Under the pieces are notes generated by a model, which saw nothing but the letters and a program-made list of their open reading frames with translations, made no database searches and was not told the origin of the DNA. Source: Enoplosus armatus (Eukaryota > Chordata > Actinopteri > Centrarchiformes > Enoplosidae). From it: DNA of 64,000 bases. Location: NCBI RefSeq assembly GCF_043641665.1, contig NC_092190.1, positions 8,632,548 to 8,696,547 on the forward strand. The letters run 5' to 3'. The position numbers and the translations under genes are program-made. Shown here in pieces: positions 27,040 through 53,821 of the stretch. Position 1 is the first letter of the stretch; every line of letters begins with the position of its first letter.

Positions 27040-27480
27040 GATCCTTTAATGTGTGCAGCAAGACGTTGCAAAGCTTTTAAGGTCTGTTGTGGCAAGTGCA
27101 ATATCCTTCTGCTGCCAGTGACACAAACAAACTTGACAAACTGGTCGGGGAGGCCGTCTCTGTGACTTCTCTGAGGAGACGAGGACGCTACACAAACTGT
27201 TCAACATCACGGATAATGTCTCTAATCCCCTCCACAACTTACTAGTCAAACAGCGGAGCACTTTCAGAACGACACAGGAAATCATCCCTGCCAGCTGCCG
27301 TCACCCTGTTCAGCGAGTCTCCTCTGGCAGTGAAGCCTCAGCTCACTTCACCTCACATAACAAGGACAGGCTTGCTCACCTGGACTGATTTACATTCATC
27401 ACATCTCTTACTGATTCATCAGCTGTTAATCTATCTGACTGTTTTTCTTTTGCACTTCAGACGCTCAAGATAACCATCTG
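27040..27480 (+). mobile_element. Second decayed LINE 3' end
   Basis: One frame from about 27196 reads KLFNITDNVSNPLHNLLVK followed by QRSTFRTTQ, the pattern at the C-terminal end of L2/Rex1-type LINE ORF2 (NxSHPLH..F...RS..). It is broken by frameshifts and stops. AT-rich sequence to about 27770 may be its 3'UTR. Family not assignable by eye. Confidence 0.6.
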
Positions 27481-27977
27481 TATATCATATATTAGTATAT
27501 GTTATGTCATTTATTAGATGAACAGTTCATTTTGTTGAATATTCAAGGACAATTCAGCACCCTACTGTACAGCTTTTAGCAATACTTGACTTGCACTAAT
27601 GTACATTATATTACAGTATATTACTGTCATTGTACAGTGTATATTCAGTACCAGTAGCTCAGTAGACTTAACGTTGTCCTATCTTTAGTCCCCATTCTCA
27701 GTTTATTTTATATTGTATATTTTAAGTTTGAATTTAGTCCATTTTATTTATTGTATATAACTTGGCCTTTTAACTTGTTTCTCACCAGCCAAATTTGTTT
27801 CTTTGTGATTCATGTGAAGTAGCTGCTGTCACACTGCAATTTCCTTTTGGCATTAATCAAGTACTCATGGCTCTCCCTTAAACGTGAAATAATAAAATCT
27901 ATTATTACCAATATTGATGATTCTGGCCGTGATAGCAGCCAGATTTTGCGGTGTCGCCTACCCTTCAGTGCAAGTCA

Positions 27978-28415
27978 GCGGTGGTACATTTACTCAAGTT
28001 TTGTACTTAATTACAATTCTGAGGTAAATGTACTTTATTTGAGCATTTCCATTTTCTGCTACTTTATACTCCACTACAATTCAGAGGCAAATATTATACT
28101 TTTTACTCCACTACATTTATTTGATCACTTTAGCTACTAGTTACTTTGCACATTGAGATGAATAATACAAAATATAATCAACAAATAAATGTATTATTAT
28201 ATGTAAAAGTTAGATCAGATAAGACTTTATTGATCCCTGGACGGAAATTCACAAGCTACCCAGCAGTATATAAAGTCATTAAAATTAGCTCCACCTTCAC
28301 CAGCTGCAACAACAACATGATATACATATCAATGCATCAATAGTTATAATCCTAGTACTTTTACTTGTGGTACTTTAAGTAAATAAACATTAAACATAGT
28401 ATTTCTACACTGTGT
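27978..28415 (+). repeat. Dispersed repeat family C, copy 1 (TTTACTCAAGT ... ACTCCACTACATTT)
   Basis: Contains GTGGTACATTTACTCAAGTT, TGCTACTTTATACTCCACTA, TTTTTACTCCACTACATTTA and TTAGCTCCACCTTCACCAGC, a very common teleost repeat. It is interrupted at about 28205-28245 by a GATAAGACTTTATTGATCCC phrase, typical of the tail of a different fish retroelement. Confidence 0.75.
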
Positions 28416-29404
28416 TATTGCTATACGTCCATAAGTGCTGCAGGGAAGCTTGATTGCGCATATTGTTTCCTGTATTGTTGTCCAGACCTGGATCAGCAGG
28501 TACAGACACGATCCAGGCATGTGATGACTAAGCTCTCACTAACTGTCTTTTTTCCCCCAAAAGGCCGCGCCAAGCCCTTATCAAATCATCTGACATGGGA
28601 AATGAAAGAAAAGACCTGTTGATACTCAACTAACCGTCATTTAATTGTGCAAGTGTCAAGTGACGCTTTGGCTTGCTTTAAAACAGGTACAATATGGCCT
28701 GTATTTGCTGAAGGTGACATGAATTAAAGGTATGTAAAGAAGGTAGTGTGAGACAATGAGGGAATTATAGTTTAATATCTGAATAAAAACATAAAAACGG
28801 ACAGCTGTTGCCAACTTGTTTTAACACTTTGTGACCACAGAGTGGCACAATCTAGTTGCAGCAGTACTTCAGCAGTAGACTGGACTACCTTTCTCACAAC
28901 ATGTGCAGCTCTCCAGCAGAGGTCCTCACTGTGACAGTCTATCACAGTCTTTATAATGAAAACCAGTTAAAATGTAATGTTTACATGTTCTTTAGCATGT
29001 ATCGTAAAATCAACTAGTTCACAAATCCCTTGTGTAGCTCTAGAACACAAGAAAACATGCATCAATAATAATGTGTATCTGGATGTTGTTAGTTAAGATA
29101 TAGATCTTTGACATGGGACTTCCAGAGAAATAAATCACCAAGCAATCTCAAGGCAACATCTGATCAATACAAAGACCAGTCTTTGTTCAGCATTATACAT
29201 TTAACAACATTAAATACAATGGATTTCATTCGGGGGCCTGGTGTCTGTAGTCTTTTAGGATCTCTGAGTTTGTGAACAGTTTGTTCACAAGAGGTTTAAC
29301 AAGGATTCTCTGGGGTCTGACCCCAAACATAAGTCATGTATCTATGTAGTATTACATACTGTGCATGTCTTTGTCTGTGAATGACTTCTTGGCAAACAAA
29401 AGGA
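28416..29404. other. Non-coding stretch, nothing recognised
   Basis: No exon, RNA gene or clear repeat recognised. Confidence 0.4.
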
Positions 29405-29715
29405 ATACATACACTCAGTGGCCGCTTTATTGGGCACACCTACAATCTACGATCGAATGCAATCCAATACTTTTATGATTCCTATAATGTTCAGTTTTTT
29501 TTGACACAGAGGCGTTTATTCAGTTATATGTTTTAGCACTGAGGTCATAGTTAGAGGTGGTATTTTACTGTACTGCTTTATATTCAGATATATACATACA
29601 TATGTTGATGTATGTAAAGAAGAAGTATTTTGAAGAAACACCTCTCAAAATACTGTGCATTTAACAATGCATATAACATATAAAATGTGAAATATTACCC
29701 TATTTGGTGTAATAA
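29405..29715 (+). repeat. Dispersed repeat (ACTCAGTGGCCGCTTTATTG type)
   Basis: Begins ACACTCAGTGGCCGCTTTAT, continues with ATGCAATCCAATAC, CTATAATGTTCAGTTTTT, GAAACACCTCTC and CTGTGCATTTAACAATGCAT. I recognise this as a widespread teleost repeat; the copy looks close to full length though diverged. Confidence 0.65.
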
Positions 29716-30265
29716 CAATGCTTTATGGTTTACTTCTGTATTTTGTCACCAGTTTGTGGCAAAGGGAGGGGTCACCACTTCTATATACTGGGTTTTAATA
29801 AGGTAAGAGGCAAAGAACATTTAAAGGAAAATAAATGGTTGCTTTTGTCGTTTACACATACAACATGTGGGTCTATGTGACCCCCAAACAATGAGGACAT
29901 AAAGCCAACGTCAGCAAGTATACTATTTGCTGCAGGGCACTGGATTGCATTAGATTCAACATACATTTATATTATTATTTCCAAACCTGAATAATAGCAT
30001 GTAATCTATATTGAACTTTTAAGGGAATTTCTAAGAATGTCCCTCAGGGGTGGGCATCTTTAAAAGCCTGCCACTGTGATTATATTGGAGTTCCCCTTGC
30101 AAATGTGTCATAGAAACACAGATAGGGAAAGTCAGAAAGAAACTCTGAGGCGGAGGGTGGAGAGAATGTAGAAATGGACAATTTCAGCATGAGTGATTAT
30201 CTGGCTGCGTCTCTGAACATTACACTTTCTTACACCCTCATGGACATCTGCGCACAGAGATGTAG

Positions 30266-30321
<56 letters not shown>

Positions 30322-31255
30322 GCCCATCCATCCAGAATAAAAAGCTCTGAATCATCCGACATATTACTCACAGGCTACAGGCTAAAAACTGTGTTTGTTG
30401 CTACATGTTACTATTGGTTACTGTGACAATTGCATCACATCTAAAGGCTTTGCCAAGTGAGGGTGTATTGTAGAAGAATAATAAGTGAAGATATTTCTTC
30501 CCATTAATGCACTGCTTCACTATTCTGAAATGTCCAGCTACAGCCTGGGCGTGTGATGTGTGCCACCCAGTCATTAATCAGCCATACTTCAACTTCTCTC
30601 TGTACAGTCTCGCTTAAATAACTCTATATGGCCTGTACTGTGCCAGATTTGGGGTGTTCAGACAGAGGCTCACAGCTGAAAGGACAACATATATAGTTGT
30701 CCAATAATACAAAAGAGGGTGCAACGTATTAATGGTTTCTATTTTTCAATTTACAAGCAATTAAAAAATATGCATATGTGCATTTGTATCGAATACTTTA
30801 CACTTTTGGTATCCATAAACCTCGCACCACTTAGACCACTTACAACATTAAAATACTACTTAATAATCCAACACTCTGAAATTGAATCAGGACAATAGCT
30901 GCTTTTTCACAGCAGCCATGTCATAGTAGGAAAATCACAGGTGTTACTGGTAACATTAACTATGGCTCATTACAATTTAAGTGTCCCAGTAAGTCATAAC
31001 AGTGAGCAAAACCAGGACCCTGAAACTGAAGCAGCTAAATGGAATTCAGCCACCGTTAAGAACAAAGTCTGAAATTTTGAGCATAACGTCAAAAATTGGC
31101 ACTGTGGATGAGCTGAAGTTATATTGACTTTATTTGATGTTTTTTTTCCTTTAATATTACAACTGTATTTTATAAAAATGTTGAGATTGTTGAAATTTTA
31201 GATTTATCTCCCCAACACACTATACTCTGTTCTACTTATCTACAGGAGAGGCAGT
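29716..31255. other. Non-coding stretch with one CA microsatellite
   Basis: CA repeat at 30268-30319; otherwise AT-rich, no supported feature. Confidence 0.45.
30268..30319. repeat. (CA)n microsatellite, about 52 bp
   Basis: Uninterrupted CA repeat. Confidence 0.95.
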
Positions 31256-31625
31256 CAGTGGTGGAAAGTAACTAAGTACATTTACTCAAGTACTTAAGTA
31301 AAATTTTGAGGTATTTCATCTTCCACCACATTTATAGTTACAGATTTTACTTAGAAAACACAGTGACTTGTTGGACCAGTTTATAAGATATGATGCATTA
31401 GTGCAGATTAAACTACAAAACAGTATATGAAGCAGAGAAACTTAGCTCCGCCTATTTACACATCATTCATAATGACCCAATAATATAATATTCTGCCTAA
31501 TGAGTACTTTTACTTTTGATACTTTAAGTATACTTAGTTGCTAATACTTTGATACTTTTAATTTCTGAATTCTGAATTTTTGTGGAGTATTTTAATAGTG
31601 TGGTATTGCTACTGAAGTAAACAAA
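31256..31625 (+). repeat. Dispersed repeat family C, copy 2
   Basis: Starts GTGGTGGAAAGTAACTAAGT, then TTTACTCAAGTACTTAAG, TTTATAAGATATGATGCATT, CTTAGCTCCGCC, TGAGTACTTTTACTTTTGAT and GTGTGGTATTGCTACT, matching the copy at 27978 in order. It ends about 450 bp before the dcbld2 start codon. Confidence 0.75.
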
Positions 31626-31749
31626 AATATCCTCAGATGAGGACAAACCCTTCATTATGGAGTCTTCTGGCTGTTGTCTAAACTTTTTATATGTGTGCAG
31701 TTGTTGACATTTTTGTACTTGATTGCAACAAGTGGACTTTGAAGGGGGT

Positions 31750-32075
31750 GTTGGTAAATCTGGGATCATTCAGACCACTTGGGGGACTCGGGTATCCCAG
31801 ATCCTGATCAGGAGGAGGAGCCTCAGTGGAGGAAGTAGCTCCACAGCTTGATTGTGTGTGTGTGTGTGTGGAGCAGTTACCTCCATAGTGAGAGTGTCGC
31901 TAACCACTGGATTGTTTAACGACAAGCAAAAAAAAAGACACTCTCGGTAGGGAACCACGCTCGGACTCGCCCTCGAGGAGTTGAAGATTTTGTTTTTGTG
32001 AGCCCTCCTCGGTACAGGTTGAAGCGGTGCAGCCGGTCCAGAAGCGAGCATTATGCATTCAGACTGCAGGCTGCT
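31750..32075 (+). promoter_or_regulatory. Putative dcbld2 promoter / 5'UTR
   Basis: CG content rises just before the dcbld2 ATG, with several CpGs around 31950-32060, unlike the AT-rich flank. No TATA box was noted. The transcription start cannot be fixed from sequence alone. Assignment is by position. Confidence 0.4.
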
Positions 32076-47657
<15,582 letters not shown>

Positions 47658-48701
47658 GGAATCTGGATGCACATGGTCTTAATCTGCCCCTCACTGCCAA
47701 CACAACCAAAATGGACAAAGACAGAGGGTTGTTAAAGGAGGAGGAGGAGGAGGTGGCGGTGGCGGTGGTGGTGGTGATGTGAACCTGTGAGCCCTGGAGC
47801 CTGGGCCTGAGTCTTGAATGAACACTACCTTAGCTTTAGATTCATCTGGAGATGTCTGTATTGCCTAAATGTTTCTGCATGGCCACAATCTGCTTGTGTA
47901 GTGCCATTACAGTCCTATCACTGAAACCACAAAGATGAATGTGTGTGAGAGGTGGAGATGGATGGACGGACGGACAGAGGAAGGGAGGATGAAAAGGAGA
48001 AAGCTGACTACTATTTGCTAAAGACTTTGTCCCTGTTCTGTGATTCTTAGTAGTTCTTGCATTCTGTGAAACTGTGATTTCCATTATTCCATAATTATTC
48101 TATTACATACTGAACCAGGTTCAACTGAACTGTACCTGATGATTTACATTCATCAAACCTAAAGAGTTCTCTTACTGAATTAATTGCATGTTGCATTAAG
48201 TAGTACCCCACGTCCAAGGTCAAAGAATTCCTCCTTTCTAGAGAAACTCTAGTTTACCAAGGTACGTTTTGTCTTACTTTGTTTAAAAGCATGACTTGAA
48301 ATTGTGTATAGTTTTAGTAATTCCATTACTGCAAACCTGTTAAAACTCTCAGATGATTTACTGATATTTATTTTTATTTCACATCCTGCTGATAAGGAGA
48401 AACTCTTCTTAAAAAAAAGAAAATAGCCCACCACTACCCTCCCTGATTACAGATCAATGAATTGTGGTTGCACTGTTGTGGACACCTTACTGACAATAAG
48501 TAGTTTTTGATTTAACCTGGTTGGAGACGTTGTATGTCAACCTGAAGAGGCCGATCGGGAGGATCAATCCAATGAACTTCCCAAAGAGAAAATACTTTCT
48601 GTGATATTGAAGACCAAATGTTGCCTGTTTCTGTGTTTATGCAATGTTAATTCACAACAGAACCAACTTTCACAATCGTGCCAACAGCGCAAGTCTAACC
48701 A

Positions 48702-48707
48702 AATAAA
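48702..48707 (+). terminator. Candidate poly(A) signal 1 of dcbld2
   Basis: AATAAA within CCAAATAAACATTAAAGC, about 1.05 kb past the stop codon. Confidence 0.5.
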
Positions 48708-49339
48708 CATTAAAGCAGTCTTAATGTCGGGAAAAAAGTTTTAAAAGGCCTTGTTTGTTGATGATGTCCTAGCAAAAAGGTACAGAGAAAAGAGGTAGAT
48801 GGGTAAATCTGTTACAGCTGATAATTTCATAGAGTTTCCTGTGTGTTCCTAGATTTTATTTGTGCATCGTGGTGATTGTCTCGTGTTGAAATGGGTGTTC
48901 GATATGTCCTAATGCATTTGAGTGTGACTTCCTTCCTTGTATCTTTGTGCATCAACATCTGTATGTGTGGTAAGCTGTTTCGATATTTCAGTCCTGTGTG
49001 TTTTTTTTTTTTTGGACTGGTTTGGATACGGTTTATAGTTGTAGTAGGATGTGTTCAGTCATTGTCTGTAGCACCAGTAGACTGCATTCCTCTCCTGTGG
49101 TACTAATCTGACCAAACACTCTGTGGCAGGAGTGCAGGTGGAGAAAAATGGAACAAGCTGCTTTATAACATTACAGAATAACAACCTCACCTGGGGGGGG
49201 GGGAGGGTTATGCACACAGCTGTGCCACCAATCATGCTTTGATTATGCTCAATAACCGAGGCAATCTACATGCAGAGCTTTGGTGCTCCCTGGTCACAGA
49301 GGGATTGTGTTTGTGGCTCTCACTGATTGTATATAGAGA

Positions 49340-49345
49340 AATAAA
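49340..49345 (+). terminator. Candidate poly(A) signal 2 of dcbld2
   Basis: AATAAA in GAGAAATAAAGAG, followed by T-rich sequence. On the other strand a minus AATAAA (plus TTTATT at 49366-49371) lies 20 bp away, so convergent signals nearly overlap. Confidence 0.5.
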
Positions 49346-49529
49346 GAGTTTTTAAAAGAAAATGTTTTATTACATTCAGCTGTCACCAAAACAACAACAT
49401 ACACATGATTGATGTCTGTTTCTACACAAACATGTAGCTGACTGACATTTACAGACTTCACAATTACACTTCAAGTACTAAATTATAGTTACATAATTCA
49501 ACAGTTTAGCCGTGGCTGTAGGGATGGCA

Positions 49530-49885
49530 ATGTCCGTCTGTTGGTCAGTCACACAAACTCACCACTTTGGTCCAGACATTAATGTTCCCAAACAATGACA
49601 CACACATTCATGTACCCCTCTGGATGAATTGTAATCATTTGGGGGATTCTCTGACTTTTTGTCTAGTGCCATCGTCAACATTTCAATTTGTCCAATACCT
49701 TTATGACTACATACCGCCCATCAGCCTCAGCTGTGCTTTGTGTTAAGTGCTAATTAGCAAATGTTAGCATGCTAACACGCTAAACTAAGATGATGAACAA
49801 GATAAGCATTATACCCGCTAACCCTCAGTATGTTAGCATTAAGTTCAATGCCCTCGCAGAGCTGCTAGTATGGCTGTACACAGTA
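49530..49885 (+). repeat. Dispersed repeat family A, copy between dcbld2 and tmem30c
   Basis: CTCACCACTTTGGTCCAGAC, CATCAGCCTCAGCTGTGCTT, GTGCTAATTAGCAAATGTTA, GCATGCTAACACGCTAAACT, GAGCTGCTAGTATGGCTGTA in family order. Confidence 0.7.
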
Positions 49886-50020
49886 GTTATAATGTATAAT
49901 AGCATCATTTTTTAGCATCTATGGTTCCATATTCCAAGAACACCGACATTGAAACAAAACCATCTGCACTAGCTAACCCTAACTGTGCTGCAATTAAAAA
50001 CCTTGTCCACAAATTACACC

Positions 50021-50026
50021 TTTATT
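50021..50026 (-). terminator. Candidate poly(A) signal of tmem30c
   Basis: Plus-strand TTTATT is AATAAA on the minus strand, about 560 bp past the tmem30c stop codon. A further one is at 49366-49371. Confidence 0.45.
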
Positions 50027-50583
50027 CAATCTTATGAATTAGCTTTACAGGGTTTGTCTGACATTTGGTGTTCTGTATTCTACTCTTTGTATTTACTGAG
50101 ACATGAAATACAGCCTGAACATCATAGTGACTGGATTTTAGTCATATTTAATATAACAATTACAATTATCTTAGTAAATATTAACAGCGCATGAACAAAA
50201 TGGTGTGTTTTGTAAAAAAATGCAAATGTTCATGAAGTAAAATCAACATGTAAAGAAAGCTTGAAGGCCGCGCTAACACACCCAGCTATCTGAGGGCTGT
50301 TCAGAGCAACACCATCACAATAAAAGCCGTAACACATGTGGATCATTTAGTTGATATGGAAAGTATATTTCCAGATGTCAAACTTAATTCTTCATTGGTT
50401 TTCCAACACATGCCGCCGTGGTATTTTATCAAATGAGCATCTTTTTGAAGCCTCTTCTTCATTTGCTTGCATCAATGTTGTCATCATTTCAGATTTGTTG
50501 TCTCTTTAAAACCTCCTAAGCAGCACAACAATTAGCACTTTCAGCTGCTTGTGAGTTTTTCTCAGCATCTCAGATCTTACCCT

Positions 50584-52715
50584 TCATTCCTCCATGTTCT
50601 TCCCATTCTTCCCAAACTTCCACCAGGCCACCGTGAGGATGACGGCTATCAGTAGGATCAGGCTGCTGGTTACTAGGTAAGCAACGGGCAGGAAATGGTT
50701 CTGACCTCCAAACCAGGTCAGCGTGGTCAGCACCACTTCCTTTCTGCCTCTGAAGTACTGCACAGGGAAGTCTGGAAAGGCAGAGGTCAAGGCTGAAAAT
50801 AGGTGATCACAAAGAGACGCTCGATGGAAAATAGTCGGCCTGTCCATATGCTTGTGTTTAACAGTTTAACAGCAGATAAGACAGAGGAAACAACTGCACA
50901 CAATGGGACACATGTAACCTACTTTAACCCACGCCAAAGTTCCCAAGGAAAACTAATCTCTGACAGAAGTGAAAGGATACTGTAGGATATCTCGATGCTG
51001 TAATTTCCTGCTGGCAGACCCTTAGTAAAGGGCTTGTTGGCTCGGTATAAAACCCCATACAGCTTCTTGAAGTTGGGGAAGGCTGCCTCTCTCATCCATA
51101 CAATCAGGTCATCATTGATGAAGCCGTTGTTGGTCGAGTCGAGGAGATCGAGCTCATACACAGGCTTCTGCCAGTACAGAGGCTGTGCTGTGCCTTCGTA
51201 GTGAACACAAATCAGACATGATGAATGATATGTGGAAGACCGGAGAACAGACTAAAAACTGAAATACTGATTCTGTGTTAGATTATTTACCTTCAAACAC
51301 TTGAGCCAGTGTCAGGTTGTCAATCTTTGGGTTGCGGTACTTGACATTTTTGTCCGTATACCAGGTGATGCCCTTCCGTAACAGAGGGACCTCAGTTCCA
51401 GGACCACTGGAGCTGTGATAGGTCAGAGTGAAGGAGTCTGGGAGAAAAGATGTGAGTCAAGAAGTGAGAGGAAAATGGAAGATAGAGGTGATGATTGATG
51501 ATGTGTGCTGTGAGTGGTGCTTACCATTGAAGATACTGTTGGCCACAGCACCACAGGGGGCAATGGGGAGTCCATTTTGGTCTCTTGCAAACGGCTTGCA
51601 GTATGAACTGGGGTTCTAGTCAGGAAACAAGGTTAAGATTATTTCACCATGTAAAATAAGCATCAAAGCAGTGGTGTAATAAGAACATTTAATCAAGCAT
51701 TGCACTTAAGTACAATTTTATGGTACTTTACTGGTGTATTTTTAAGTAGTTGTTAAAATGAATTTCACCTCCACCAACTACAACATGAAAATGCTGCTTA
51801 CACTGTCATTAATCAGTAATAATCCAACAATATTATAATATGCAATAATCTAACAATGAGGGGCCTTTCTGCTGCATAAATACTACATATAACTTTAGAT
51901 ACTTTAAGTACACTTTGCTGTTAATACTTAGTACTTTCACTAAGTAAAGTAAGTAGTACTGCATTAAAAGACAAACAAAGCTATCTGTGGACAAAAAGGG
52001 GCATTTGTTGCAGTATTTTATGTCACCATCAAGTACTGACAATAAATAAAGTGGCCTAGCAATGTTGCTGTGATAAATTAGTACATTATATTGTGCAGCT
52101 ACCTTTAAGTTATTCGCCCTGCCAACCATCTGGCCATCATCTCGGGAGTCCATGTATCTGCGGAGGTTCTGATGGAAGTTTTGGAGGCCGTAGTAGAAAA
52201 AGACATCTCCCTGGAGCAGCAGCAGGATACATATCATCAGCATAAGTGTGCAAACAGAAATGCTGAGACTCGCTGGACTTAAATCTCGCCTTTACTGACT
52301 TTTAGCTTTACAGCATGGACAAGACATGAAAGCACTGGAAATGGGGCATGTTGGATATGCGTGAAAGTTGGGTTTCCAGAAAGTTTCCACAAGTGGACCT
52401 GAAGTTGAGATTGTTTTGTCACAATATGTTGTCAAACTTAAGAGATTGTTACCTTGAATGCTTTCTCAATGGAAAACACCACCGTGCAGCTGCAGGCTTG
52501 TGCTGCGTTGCTCACATTTTTACGCCTTTCAAAACATTTATTACATGTCCCGGCCTCTGTGTAGTCCAGCTGAGAAGACAGGAGAGGGTTAATTAAAGAG
52601 TAGAATAAATTGCAACTAAACTGTTCCTGTTTACCTAACTCAAAGCATAACCTTGGATCTTTCCTCTCTTTGTCACTCCCTTTTTTTATTGCACACAAGG
52701 GCATTTGGTCTCTTC

Positions 52716-52780
<65 letters not shown>

Positions 52781-53065
52781 CACACAACACACACACACTT
52801 TTGATATATTTACACACATCAAAAAACTAAACAAACAAGTGCAATTTTCGGACATGCACACACTCACCTTTATTTCCTGTGTACTCTGCACCGTAAGAAG
52901 CAGCCATACTCCCAGCAGCATACATATCAAAGCCATAAAGTAGAAGAAAGGCAGCACAGTGTTAGCTGTTAGCATGGGAGACCAGGCAGGCAGCCTCTGC
53001 TGTTTGAAAGCAGAGTTGTCTGGCCTCCGAGCCAAGGGCCCAGACTTGCCCTTCACTTTGCCCAT
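50584..53065 (-). CDS. tmem30c: CDC50 family protein, probable Tmem30c, complete CDS in 7 exons
   Basis: Minus strand join(52868..53065, 52453..52569, 52103..52210, 51525..51615, 51291..51437, 50981..51193, 50584..50771), 1062 nt, 353 aa, all junctions GT/AG and in phase. Two membrane spans (about 36-59 and 318-342) flank a large lumenal loop. The loop has the six cysteines that pair in CDC50A (C75, C78, C92, C94, C147, C162), N-glycosylation sequons at N84, N212 and N284, and the family core NNGFINDDLIVWMREAAFP. CDC50 proteins are beta subunits of P4-ATPase lipid flippases, needed for their ER exit and activity. Family membership is certain. The choice of paralogue c over a rests mainly on the neighbours cmss1, dcbld2 and col8a1, which match the human TMEM30CP pseudogene region. 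The gene shows no disabling change. Intron 3 holds a family C repeat. It is tail to tail with dcbld2. Confidence 0.9.
51670..51968 (+). repeat. Dispersed repeat family C, copy in tmem30c intron 3
   Basis: CACTTAAGTACAATTTTATG, ATTTCACCTCCACCAACTAC, AACATGAAAATGCTGCTTAC, GGGGCCTTTCTGCTGCATAA, ACTTTAAGTACACTTTGCTG, CTAAGTAAAGTAAGTAGTAC in the order of the copy at 31256. Confidence 0.7.
52716..52779. repeat. (TC)n-(AC)n compound microsatellite in tmem30c intron 1
   Basis: TC units at 52716-52736 run into CA units to 52779, with imperfect CAACACACAACAC units beyond. Confidence 0.93.
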
Positions 53066-53582
53066 GAGAGGGACCTTCGGTTAGGGACAGACGAGGAAGA
53101 TCCAAAAAGTCTGTCAAAGAAGGCGCTGCTCTATCTTCTCTTCCTGGAGCGATATCTCCCTGCACGCACACACACACAACTCTGCTTGCCAAGAAATTCT
53201 CCCAGCAGGCCTTGCAGGGTGGGGGAGACCGTTGGCCTGTTACTTATTAACCGCAATCCTTTATTTAACTACCTCTTTCTGTTTTCTGTTACTTCCATTT
53301 TTCTTTGCGATTAGGTTTTGTTCTTCTTTGCTGCTTCCTTCCTGTGAGACAAACACAGGTTTCTCTTTATTCACATATTTTATATCTTTATTCTAATTTG
53401 ATATGGGAGATGATCCATTCTGTCCCCCTTCATGACACTTTAAAATGCTTTATCAAAAGGATGTTATGATAAAAAGGACTTCCTGGTGGGTAAGTAAACT
53501 CATGACCTCACATTCTCAGTAGGAGGGTCTTCCCAGGGTCAGACTAAACAAACAGAAGGATGCTGGTTTCATTCTGAGTCCG
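53066..53582 (-). other. tmem30c 5' flank / cmss1 3' flank
   Basis: About 500 bp separating tmem30c (downstream) from the 3' end of cmss1, both on the minus strand. It should hold the tmem30c 5'UTR and promoter; no TATA box identified. Confidence 0.45.
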
Positions 53583-53588
53583 TTTATT
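53583..53588 (-). terminator. Candidate poly(A) signal of cmss1
   Basis: Plus TTTATT equals AATAAA on the minus strand, about 235 bp past the cmss1 stop at 53822-53824. Confidence 0.55.
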
Positions 53589-53821
53589 CAATCCATCACA
53601 CTGGGACATCGTGTTGGACTACAAGAGCGAACAAACAACACCACACATTTGACACAGCCTCTGAAAATAGTAAAAGCACAGCACAGATTTCACACTGACA
53701 CAAAAAGGGAAAACAAACAGGAAGAGGCCCCGCAGCATGTTGTGAGGAACATCAGTATGTAGCTTTAAGCGTCAAGACGTCGTGTGGTTTATCAGCACAC
53801 AGTGAAGTTAACAATGTGCAG

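Larger units (their letters stand above)
47658..49365 (+). other. dcbld2: dcbld2 3'UTR
   Basis: Sequence after the TGA at 47655-47657. It starts with a GGAGGAGGAGG/TGGCGGTGG triplet tract (47737-47778). Two canonical poly(A) signals occur on the plus strand, AATAAA at 48702-48707 and at 49340-49345, giving predicted 3'UTRs of about 1.07 and 1.7 kb. Which is used cannot be told. Confidence 0.6.

Noticed and set aside
31998..32075. Extended dcbld2 N-terminus
   Set aside because: The upstream in-frame stretch begins at GTG, with no ATG before 32076. The ATG at 32076 has a good context and starts a signal peptide.
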